DNA of 64,000 bases, from contig JAECYW010000005.1 in the NCBI GenBank assembly GCA_023014335.1, forward strand, positions 868,001 to 932,000. Reading direction: 5' to 3'. This DNA comes from Galerina marginata (Eukaryota > Basidiomycota > Agaricomycetes > Agaricales > Galerinaceae). Each line of letters begins with the position of its first letter. Within the stretch, counting starts at the first letter, position 1. The notes below the pieces were generated by a model. It had not been told where the DNA came from, ran no database searches, and saw nothing but the letters and a program-made list of their open reading frames with translations. Shown piece by piece: positions 55,508 through 64,000 of the stretch. The translations under genes were made by a program, and so were the position numbers.

Positions 55508-56562
55508 CAATCACCTTCCCTACTGCTCCTTACACCGAGGTAACCGAAAAGGGTGAAATCAAGTACTCGGAAGTTGTTCGCAAGCTTGAAACATATGTCG
55601 AAGAGATGGCCAGAAGTGACACAGTGTCTGAGGCTGTCCAAAATGATGTCCTCAAACTGTGGACTGTTGTCAAGTCATTGCCAGAGATTAGCTCCGGCCA
55701 GAAGAATCGCATTAAAGCTCTATACGAAGGCGTCGTCAGATCCCTCCACAAGTCGCCTGATTCTCGCCCCCCTCGTGTCGGGACACCTCGCAGCCGTCGC
55801 TTTTCCTCCCAGTTCCTTCGCCCCCAAGTTACTGGTGTTACTCCAGTAATGTCGCTTGCATTCGACAAAATACCCCTTCTCCACTTGAAGCGTAAAGTCG
55901 GCAACACCTGGGAGTACAGCATTAATCTGACTGGTGTATACCTCGACATCCTTCATGAAATTGCGACTTCAGGCACTACGTTCAAGGACAAGAATGCCCT
56001 TCTGACTGGAGTCGGCAAAGGCTCAATCGGAGTTGAAGTTGTGAAACGTCTTCTTTCTGGGGGTGCCCATGTCGTTATCACGACCTCCAGCTACAACCGC
56101 AAGACGGTCGAGTACTACCAATCCACCTTCCAGTCTTTCGGCAGCCGTGGGTCGGCTCTGACTGTCGTACCCTTCAACCAAGCGTCCAAACAAGATGTCG
56201 AGGCACTCGTCGACTACATTTACGCCAACCTGGGTTTAGATCTCGACTACATTCTACCTTTCGCCGGCATTCCCGAAAACGCTTGTGAAATCGACGGACT
56301 TGACGATCGGTCGGAATTTGCTCATGGTATGATGTTAGTCAACCTTCTCCGAATCCTAGGTGCCGTCAAGAACAAGAAAGCTGGTCGACACTTCGTTACT
56401 CGCCCGACTCAGGTCATTCTTCCTCTTTCTCCAAATCATGGTCTCTTTGGCAATGATGGTCTTTACTCGGAGTCAAAAATTTCTTTGGAAACTCTCTGCC
56501 AGCGTCGGGGTTCAGAAAGTTGGAGTGAATATTTGTGCTTGGCTGGTGCCGTTATTGGGCAA
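55508..56562 (+). pseudogene. Fatty acid synthase subunit alpha, ketoreductase fragment
   Basis: An uninterrupted frame begins about 55508 (PYTEVTEKGEIKYSEVV) and passes the ATG at 55606. It covers the start of the beta-ketoacyl reductase domain of fungal FAS alpha: LLTGVGKGSIGVEVVKRLLS (NADPH-binding Rossmann loop), AHVVITTSSYNRKTVEYYQS, and LSPNHGLFGNDGLYSESKIS with the catalytic Tyr/Lys region. Homology stops sharply after LAGAVIG near 56562, where an unrelated tail (QVVLCIEH) runs to a stop. The ketosynthase and phosphopantetheinyl transferase domains, and the upstream acyl carrier region, are absent. Introns are not seen within the fragment. The frame has stayed open, so this copy is younger than, or less decayed than, the FAS beta relic. 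Confidence 0.93.
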
Positions 56563-56599
56563 GTCGTTTTGTGTATAGAACACTAGCTAACACTTTCTG

Positions 56600-57310
56600 C
56601 CAGGCACATACCGGGCGGTCGCCAAGCGGTCGCAGTTCGTCATTTGAATTGGGATAATATTTTTTGCCTGATCTTCTTTCTTCAGGCTTCTTCTCTTCAT
56701 CAACAAATTGCAGGGGGGGTCGACTGACGGCAGAACAGCTCTTTGGGTGTGGGAAGATGTCAGTGCGACTTTTCATTCAGAATGTGACCCTTCTTCGCTG
56801 AGTCGACTGACGTACTTTAGTTGAACTCCAAGAGATCTTTGTGCATATCACTTATATTCATGATCTTACTGTACATTCCCATCTTATACGTTTTAATGCA
56901 CAAGCCGCTATGGGGGTCGTTGCTTGCTCGTGATTTCACACATTGAAATCCGAAGGCGACGTCGATCTTAATTAACTAGTAAAAACGATAAACCGAAGAG
57001 TCCGGCGACTGGTCACTGGCTTTTGTGCGAGGGAGCAATCACCGATCTCCAGACCAAGCCAGAGTATTGGACGGAGTGCAACGTTGAGTCATAATAATAT
57101 TTATATTCGCCAATCCTTGAATTTGACGTGTGAGTGGCAGGAAGGATCCTGATATATACGATTCTGTGCCGTTTCTGGCTCAAAGCCGATCTGAAGATCA
57201 GTGCGGAATCGTACTCAAAAACAATCCAGAACTTGACACTCCGTCCAAACATTTTCTGTTCCTGAGTATTAGGTCATGCTTATTGTCCTGCTTCGGGTCT
57301 CCTAGGAGTC
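56600..57310. other. Intergenic DNA upstream of the dynamin-like gene
   Basis: No gene recognised. Short frames only. Confidence 0.4.
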
Positions 57311-57314
57311 ACGG

Positions 57315-57320
57315 TATAAA
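57315..57320 (+). promoter_or_regulatory. TATA box
   Basis: TATAAA sits about 45 bp upstream of the dynamin-like start codon. The spacing fits a short 5' untranslated region. Confidence 0.55.
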
Positions 57321-57359
57321 GCCCCGGCCCATATACCATCTTTCAGTTTTGCCTGATAC

Positions 57360-58570
57360 ATGAGTTCTCCATACCCTCGGATTATCCTTGCTGGCGCAAA
57401 GGGCACTGGTAACTATCTGATATCCTGAATCTTCGGTTTAGGAATCTGACACAACCTAAAGGGAAGTCGACCTTGGTGTCCAATATATGCGGTGTAAGTG
57501 GACCCTGCTTGCTTGCCTCGCGATTCAATTCAGAGACTGTTTTAGATACTGCTGGGGACCAGTACTACTTGCCCTATAGAGTGGCACTTGCAGCCATCCA
57601 CAATATGGTCAGCGCGTGTATCTGTTGCTTACTTCAAGTCTCCTACATGGTTCTCCAAGCTCAGCCTGGATAGCAATCGCCAGGTAGTCTTGGACACAGC
57701 ATCAACTCCTCTAGAGCTATGGTATCTTGTCCGAAAGGCCGAGCTCCTTGCTTTTTCTGCTGACCAGAACCCTTCGACCATACTTGGTTTGAGTGAGGAC
57801 GACATTGATCGAGAGTACATCAACATCTATTTGTCGTCGTCCCACTCTCAAGGGGCGATTTACGTCGATTTGCAGCTCCCTGGTTGTATTTCTACTCAAC
57901 TCACTATCGTTGATTTGCCTGGTCAGACTGATTTCCCCTCATTTCTCATTCAAGAGATGACAATTGCTCCCAATTGATTAGGTTTAAGGCAGACCGGCTA
58001 CTCTTCAACAATTAACTACATCAAAGCCCTGACTCGCTATTACACTATGGAGGACAAAAAATGCATTGTCGCCCTGTTTTCCCGTTCCTCAGGTATGCGT
58101 TTATTGGCTTTCTATCGCAGGCTTGCCATGTTGAATGTCAATTTCCAGAACAGGAATGTGAAATTCCAGCCTTGTTCAAGTTTCTTCTCAGGAATAGAAG
58201 AAAAGACTTACATCTAATGATGAGTGAGGCCGGGCCACAGTTTTAAAATAGGCTGCCACTAACATATTGGCATGCAGTGATTGTGGCTCATACAGATGCT
58301 CAGGCGTGCGTTGATCCTTTCTGGCTCGATGCTTTGAGCGGCTCAGGAAAACTTCCCTGCCGCTGTCTATGCTTCCGAGCTCCAGACCAACATGGCCCTG
58401 CTGCATTGTCCGGTGATGTAATATCGCAGAATCAACAGGAGGAGGTAGCATACTTTCTTTTCTGCAAACCGTGGTCTGTTCACCCAACAAAGGATACTCT
58501 TGGAGTGGTAAATATTTTGAAGGAGTGGAATAAGCAGTGGAATTCGCACCCAGTTGAGGATAATTCTAGT
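57360..58570 (+). CDS. Dynamin-like GTPase, 5' half only
   Basis: Exons 57360-57408, 57462-57493, 57546-57921 and from 57982 join in phase and give a complete start of a dynamin GTPase domain. P-loop: GAKGTGKS (split by the first intron). Switch I: GTSTTCPIEW. G3: DLPG, immediately before the fourth exon (LRQTGYSSTINYIKALTRYY). An intron at 57922-57981 removes an in-frame TGA. Further matches are MEDKKCIVALFSRSS, QECEIPALFKFLLRN (about 58150) and, more loosely, EVAYFLFCKPWSVHPTKDTL (about 58440-58500). I do not see the G4 motif (TKxD) clearly. The stalk and GED that complete a 650-800 residue dynamin are missing, and the gene ends next to the LTR of the gypsy element, which probably cut it off. 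Dynamins remodel membranes by GTP-driven assembly. Confidence 0.82.
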
Positions 58571-58637
58571 GGACATGTATGTAGCTGGATTACTGGATTC
58601 GTAGTTGCAGTCCTTATCCTCCTCCTTCCAGCAGCAC

Positions 58638-58862
58638 TGTAGCATTGACCTGGCCCAGTTCATTCCTTATAAACAAATATATCTGACTTCCAACCTTGAC
58701 TGCCATCATGTCATTAACCATAGAAGGATTCGGGTAGGTGCTAATTTGGCGTAGGTCTGAAAATGGCGCGTTGCTGACAATATTGACCGAGGTACTAGGC
58801 GTCCTGGCGATCAACGTTCAACTTCAGCCAAGTCTCGGCTGAATCATGATAGTGGGGTGTCA
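58638..58862 (-). repeat. Putative 3' LTR of the gypsy element
   Basis: Read on the minus strand, TGACACCCCACTATCATG begins about 130 bp after the coding part and the stretch ends in CAATGCTACA, giving TG..CA ends over about 225 bp. The 5' partner lies outside the window, so the limits cannot be checked. Confidence 0.35.
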
Positions 58863-58991
58863 GAGTGAAAATCACACGGAAATAGTATTATCGATGAATC
58901 AGGCAGTGAGAGCGTTCTTTAAGTAATACTAAGCCGCCGCGCACACGCTCACAAGCTCGCTTCTGGGTTACCTTCATTGATACACTACTTG

Positions 58992-59582
58992 CTAATTCGA
59001 CACCACGTTCTTTAGATACATATCATGCTCCTGCCATTCCCTCGCTACTATTTGACAACACGCCACCGCCTTCATGTTCTTATTTAAATGCAGTCTCTTC
59101 CTTTCAGCCGTAGTACAGCTTTGCCTTCGATCTGTTACGCGATCGCTTTGCGAACAAATCTTACTTCGCCTATATCCGACAACCCACCGAACGAGGTACA
59201 TGCGACGGCTGCCTGTCTTTTTCGAGGTGTATTTGTGACCAAGTATAGCCTCGATTTCTTCTTCTGAAGTAGCAATACCATCTCGAGTAGAGAGTAAGAT
59301 AATGCGTTCTCCGAGTTCCGGCGGCGAGGGGTGGTACTTTTTCAGATGACAAATGTTGAAAATAGAATGCATGGGGTAGGTATCAGGTAGCCTTAGTCGG
59401 TAAACCATGGGGTTGATCTTTTCCGTCACTTCAAACGGACCGATAGTTCGCTGGACCAATTTCTTTCCAGTGCCTTCTACGTCTACCAGCTTCAATGAGT
59501 GGGGATTGATGAGAACTTGACCTCCAACTTTGATTTCTTCTGTTAAACGCCGTCCTTTATTGTAGGCTTTTGCTTGCCTTTC
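58992..59582 (-). pseudogene. Gypsy integrase C-terminus and chromodomain
   Basis: Continues in frame after the TAG: ERQAKAYNKGRRLTEEIKVG, GPFEVTEKINPMVYRLRLPD (GPF/Y module), MHSIFNICHLKKYHP, then a chromodomain start (EEEIEAILGHKYTSKKTGSR and MYLVRWVVGY). The chromodomain appears shifted after its first half (..YRRSKICSQ). Chromodomains direct integration to heterochromatin. The stop codon cuts these parts off from the integrase core. Confidence 0.85.
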
Positions 59583-61277
59583 CTAGGCTAGAACGAGGCC
59601 GTCTCGAGCGAATCTTCGGGCTTGATCAATAGTTACAACAAAGTCTTCCGCTTTCTGGCTTGGCAGGAAAGGCCGGGCAGCCGGGTCAACTTCCTTGCAA
59701 AAGGCAGCAGAAATCAATCTCGGACTGAATCCGAAGAGCAAGAAATTGGGGGAATAAGAGGTGGAGGAGTGGGTGGAGGAGTTGTAGGCAAAGGCTAATA
59801 CGCTCAACCATTCAGACCAAGAGGCGCGATCCTCTGCAACGTAGGCTCTTGACATCTGTTCTATCGTAGCATTTAGAACTTCCGTTTGACCGTCTGTTTG
59901 GGGGTGGTGTGAAGAGGCTAACGTCATTACGCTGCCGTAATAAGACACTACAGCCTTCCAAAATTCCGTGGCCCAGCGCTTGTCCCTATCAGCGATGATT
60001 CGTTGAGGTAACCCGAATACGTTGACCACACGATCTACGAAAAGTTTCGCGAATCCCTGTTCACTAAGGGTATTGTGGGTCGGGATTATTATTGCGAACT
60101 TCGTCAACTTGTCGACAATGACTAGTACCGCGGTGAATTGCTGTTCACCTGAAGGGGGTAACCCAGTAATGAGGTCTAGGGAGACGGTGGCAAAGGGTCG
60201 TGCAGGGATGTGCGCCGGGCGTAGAGGTCCTATCTTCTTCAAGTGATCTACCTTGATTTTCTGACATACGTCGCAGGAGGAACAGTATAACTCAGCGTCC
60301 TTCGCCATAGTGTTCCAAAAGTACAGTTCCTGTAATCGGGCAATAAACCGTTTGGGACCGGCGTGTGCACTTTCAAAAGGCGAGTCATGCATGAATTTGA
60401 GGACATAATTGACTTGACCCTTAGGCACACATAGGCGAGCCTTCCAATCCGCGTCAATGAAATAGAGGGGCCCATCCGATCCTTTACGGAATCTGGACGG
60501 GGTGACGACAGCTTTAGGGTTATGAATTTCATCCACGTATCGATTCTTGAGGAAGGAATCTGACTTGTACCCATCAGTGAATCGGGCTATCACTTCAGGG
60601 CTCAAGGATATCAATAAATGTGCTCTAGAGTTCCAGTCTTCTTCCTCACTCATCGACGGGGGCTTCACTCCAGCGGGATAGGTCCAATGGTCATTATTCG
60701 GGAACGGTAGATCGTCTTGAGGAGGTAGTCCTTCAGTTGAGCCAGTCTCTTGCTCCATTGTCGGTTCAGCGTCTGCTTTGGCACGCTGTTTCCTCGTCTG
60801 TATGGGATATGCACGCTTATCAATTGCATCTTCCCACCACCATACTGCAAAGGCAGCTTTGGGAGCCGGGGCATTATGCATTCTGTCTTCGGCTCTCTGG
60901 GCTGCCTCTCGCTTCGATTGTTCTTGTACTATGTTTACCGAGTTATCACAAACGGGTGAGTCATGCGGCGGAATCCTAGGTAGCCTGGACAGCGGGTCCA
61001 CATTAGAATGTACTCGTCCGGGTCTGTGGACTATCGTAAGGCCAGGGTAGGCAGCGAACACCGCCCCCCACGCTGCAAGGCGTCTGTTTGTGTTCTCATA
61101 GACTCGGGCCCACTGAAGAGCAGCGTGATCCGTGATGAGGGTTATGGACTCGCCTTCAATGAAGGGTTGAAATTTTACTAGGGCTTCCTTGGCTGCTAAG
61201 GCTTCCCGTTCTGTTGCGCTGTAGTTTCGTTCCGGCAATCTCAAGGTCCAACTCCAATAAGCGATGACTCTCTCCAC
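59583..61277 (-). pseudogene. Gypsy RNase H - integrase
   Basis: The frame opens inside RNase H (VERVIAYWSWTLRLPERNYS, ATEREALAAKEALVKFQPF, LITDHAALQWARVYENTNRR). After a variable linker comes the integrase zinc-binding region (FMHDSPFESAHAGPKRF..CSSCDVC). Next is the catalytic core, with D in VSLDLITGLPPSG, D in IIADRDKRWATEFW and E in HHPQTDGQTEVLNATIEQM, so the D,D,E triad is intact. The frame ends at an amber codon (59583-59585), but homology continues beyond it in the same frame. Confidence 0.95.
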
Positions 61278-62150
61278 ATAGTTTTCTCCTTATCAGCTTC
61301 CAGCATCTCTAGTTGGGTAAATCCCGCGAGAGCATCAAATGACGATAACACTTGGGATCCCGATAAGGCTTGTATAATCTCGGACTGGCGGGGAATAGGG
61401 AATTCGTCAGGTATGGTCCTAGCGTTAAGCTTCCGGTAGTCCACTACGAGACGTGGCTTGCCATTCCTATAGACCACAACCACGGGGAACCCCCAGGGAC
61501 TAGTAGAAGGTTCGATTACCCCAGCTTCAAACCAGGCATTGACCTGTTTGTCAATGACTTCTCGTTTAGCTGGGGAAGCGCCGTACATAGGCACAGAGAT
61601 AGGTTGAGTGCCTGGGTGCAGGGGTATTTCAACGCGCGCCGACACTTGCCCTAGTCGATTGCCCACTCCAAAAGCAGCAGCATTCTTCCGTAAGACTTCA
61701 GTGAGTTTAGGGACTATTTCAGCTGGAACGTCCGGTCCTAGATTGACTAACTCTGAAACTTCGCCAGATAATTCTTTGTCCGGGAGGGCAGTAGTCTTCT
61801 GACCCCAGGCTTCGTCGCCTTCGAGCTGGTCGGCGTTAGGACCGGGAGGTAAGGAAGCTGTGGCTAGGTCTTGTTCTCTTAGAGTACCTGCGATAATAGT
61901 GCGAATGCCGTCAGCTGCAGCCGCATAACGAGGAAGGTCGATCTCATCGGGATTGTCGAACGAGCAAGGGTCCACAAGGTATCCTACTACGTCCCCTGCT
62001 CGAATGTACCAAGGGCGAGTGCTCGGGTTAGCTATTGGCAAATAAGGATCCGATTTCGAAATAAAGGTAGTCGGCGCTGCTAGAACATCCGCTGTGTCTG
62101 TTCCAATAATGACCTTCTCCACCACCCACGATTATTGCGATCCAAAGGCC
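61241..62150 (-). pseudogene. Gypsy reverse transcriptase, N-terminal part
   Basis: Begins after an in-frame TAA (62132-62134) with VVEKVIIGTDTADVLAAPTT. The fingers region is recognisable (LHPGTQPISVPMYGASPAKR, GVIEPSTSPWGFPVVVVYRN, GKPRLVVDYRKLNARTIPDE), then motif A, SSFDALAGFTQLEMLEADKE. Right after this, near 61280, the sequence jumps into RNase H. The rest of the palm, including the YIDD catalytic motif, the thumb and the connection domain (over 200 residues), is deleted. Confidence 0.93.
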
Positions 62151-62199
62151 GCGGTGACTAGCACGTTACGCACCGAGCTAGCCGCAATGCGCATATCCT

Positions 62200-63998
62200 T
62201 TACGGCAGTGACTGAGAGGTTCGAGAATCCTTTATCGGCGTCCGCCTTAGAACGAAAGATTGATTGAGAAAGGCTTGTCGGAGCTCAAAGCCCAAGTTAA
62301 CGTTGGCTGCAGACGAGGCGGGGATGATCTTGACTGGTTTCCTGCCAATCCTAACTTCCGAATGTCCTGAGGCATAACGATCCAGACCAATTTCATAAGT
62401 AGTTTGGAAATCTTCTCCCAGCAATAGCGGTACTCGGATTTCGCGAACCACATAAGCTTCCAATTCGAGCCATCGGTGGCTGTTGCAAATAGCAGCGTCC
62501 TGATGAATCCCAATACCTTTGCGTTTCCCGTCAAGTGGTATAGTTTCATTCGCAGACCTTCTCGGAGGGGGGGGTAAGTCGGGAATCGATTTATAGAACT
62601 CCTCTGACATAAGAGTAATATCCGCGCCTGAGTCAAGGCGAACTTGCACGTAACCGTTGTTCAGGGAATGAATTTGAGCCTTGATATGAAGAGCTCTGAT
62701 CCCTAAAGAGCCCAGTCCTTCGGGCAAGGCTCTGGCTTTCGGAGCAGGGATCACTTCTGGAGCTTCAGGAGGGCGGTCATCATCCTTCAAAGAATCCTTC
62801 GAAGGAGTCGGGAAAGGCTCCATCGGGCTTATGCGTTCTCTCGAGTTTATCCGAACTCTTCGGTCAGCTCGTGGCACTAAACGTTGTTGTTCAACCGTTT
62901 TCTCCTTTCCCTTCTTCTCAAATTGCGTTCGTCGTCGCTGATTATGATTTGTCCCTTCCTTGCTTTGGGCATGTAGAAGGTGCGTCCCGGTTTGATGAGC
63001 ATCAATCACCATAGCCTCCTTACTTGGGGGAGACTTATCACACAGAGTATAGGTGGAAGAGGAGGCCTTAGTTTCGACAACCATGGCTATATACTCGCGA
63101 TTCAACTCTGCTTCTACGTCCGGGTTTAAGTCTACGTCTATTAAGTGGGCTTCTCGGAGAGACGCGAACATTCCATAGTGAGGACAATCCTTATGGTAAT
63201 GATTTGGACTAGTGCAGATGAAGCAGGTGCCATTAGGGAGCCTTGCACTCGTCACTGAGTCATCTCGAGCAAAGTTATGTCCCTTGACTATTTTCCCTTC
63301 GGGGAACTTAGAAAGAGGAGGAAGGATTGGTCCCTTGTTGCGAGTTTTAGACAAGCGAACATTGAGCCGCTTCGCGTTCTGAAGATTCAGAATCTTCCTG
63401 GTTTGAACTATCCTCTTGATTATCAGCGGCGTGGGCAGTGCGCTTGTTGAATGAACGATACGGGCGATTAGTCGAGGTTGTTCGATTAGTTTGTAAAGTT
63501 CGTTGAGTCAGCAAGGATTCAGCGAGTAGATGATGTGCTTCCAACGCTACTCTCATACGAGACGCAGCAATCATAAGATCCCGAATATGAGGACATGTGA
63601 ACTCGTTCAATATGGTGCCCCAAGCCACTGGTTGAGTTTGAAGGATACGATGGACAGCGCTAGACCCGTCCGGATCGTTCGTGAAGAGGAAGTTATGGTA
63701 GTGAATTCGGCGATTGATGAATTCCGTGGGACCTCGTTCTCATGACCTTTCTGACGCTAGGCCCTCCAGGACCATTTGGGTCACTAGGTCCATCTGGGTT
63801 AGGAGGCTCTGGAGGACCGAAGTCCTTGGGAGGTCTATTGAACTGATAGGAGTTCCGAGCTGTCACCGTGTGTTGTTCTGGCCGCGAGTACCGGTCTTCA
63901 GCGCGCACCTGGAGAAGTCCTCGTTGCGTCACCAATGGCCCCCCAGTATTCAATTCTTGAGGTGGTTGTTCAGAAGGAAACCGACTCATCCCAGGCAT
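62200..63998 (-). pseudogene. Gypsy gag-protease, internally deleted
   Basis: A Pro/Gly-rich leader (63693-63998, PPNPDGPSDPNGPGGP) is fused near 63730 to the late capsid region INRRIHYHNFLF and WGTILNEFTCPHIRDLMIAA. The main capsid domain expected between them is missing. A frameshift near 63350 precedes the nucleocapsid zinc knuckle CFICTSPNHYHKDC (CX2CX4HX4C). The aspartic protease follows, with VRLDSGADITLMSEEF (active-site DSGA). The frame ends at 62200 after a shift. Such proteins form the virus-like particle and process the polyprotein. With the capsid gone, this copy cannot form particles itself. Confidence 0.9.
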
Positions 63999-64000
63999 AG

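Larger units (their letters stand above)
58638..64000 (-). mobile_element. Defective Ty3/gypsy chromovirus, truncated by window end
   Basis: Gag, protease, reverse transcriptase/RNase H, integrase and chromodomain follow in chromovirus order from right to left. It is broken in at least six places: a deletion in gag near 63730, a frameshift near 63350, another near 62265, an in-frame TAA near 62132, a deletion of the reverse transcriptase core near 61280, and an in-frame TAG at 59583-59585. The 5' LTR and gag start region lie beyond the right edge. Confidence 0.95.

Noticed and set aside
20330..56562. FAS alpha and FAS beta pieces as a functional lipid-synthesis gene pair
   Set aside because: Each is a small part of its subunit. 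The beta piece has stops and frameshifts, and they lie about 34 kb apart.
57975..57977. In-frame TGA interpreted as a pseudogene lesion in the dynamin-like gene
   Set aside because: A 60-nt intron (57922-57981) with proper ends removes it and restores the DLPG-L-R-Q continuation expected of dynamins.

Overview
The window is nuclear DNA of a filamentous basidiomycete, most likely an Agaricomycete. Genes have many 47-65 nt introns with GT..AG ends and CTRAY-like branch sites. The gene fragments are fungal type (fatty acid synthase alpha and beta, PDR-type ABC transporter). Several uncharacterised families match ones I remember from Agaricomycete genomes, and the retroelements are Ty3/gypsy chromovirus, Ty1/copia and Tad-like LINE. 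It is an accessory, repeat-rich region: few intact genes, many relics and long stretches with no recognisable content. I cannot name the species.

Layout. 1-2.9 kb: GC-rich low-complexity DNA, then featureless DNA. 2.9-6.5 kb: a large uncharacterised gene on the minus strand. 7.0-9.1 kb: an amidohydrolase fragment and a decayed LINE ORF1 (minus). 9.3-10.3 kb: an F-box-like gene. 11.25-19.56 kb: a complete LTR retroelement with 410-bp LTRs that I read as identical, a 5-bp target-site duplication, a polypurine tract, and one giant repetitive ORF (2,166 codons) instead of gag-pol. 20.3-24.3 kb: a fatty acid synthase beta relic and a PDR transporter relic. 27.1-29.0 kb: a multi-exon TET/JBP-like 2-oxoglutarate/Fe(II) dioxygenase gene, followed by a decayed copia gag. 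34.9-38.5 kb: a multi-exon gene resembling DUF6532 proteins and a coiled-coil gene (minus). 40.2-42.3 kb, 48.1-48.6 kb and 50.3-51.0 kb: three small intron-containing genes of unknown function. 55.5-56.6 kb: a fatty acid synthase alpha (ketoreductase) fragment. 57.4-58.6 kb: the 5' half of a dynamin-like GTPase gene. 58.6-64.0 kb: an internally deleted, multiply broken Ty3/gypsy chromovirus (minus) running off the right edge.

A dispersed repeat family, whose core is GGGATAGCCC flanked on both sides by TGCA, occurs as multi-unit arrays at about 24.5, 31.1, 32.1 and 53.3 kb, with single units near 43.7, 54.1 and 54.4 kb. It matches no element I know.

The genes form no pathway. Host-gene fragments (amidohydrolase, FAS beta, FAS alpha, PDR, dynamin) sit among mobile elements, and some keep introns, which points to DNA-level duplication and decay. 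The two best candidates for something undescribed are the giant-ORF LTR element and the GGGATAGCCC repeat family. The TET/JBP gene is the most interesting recognisable host function.
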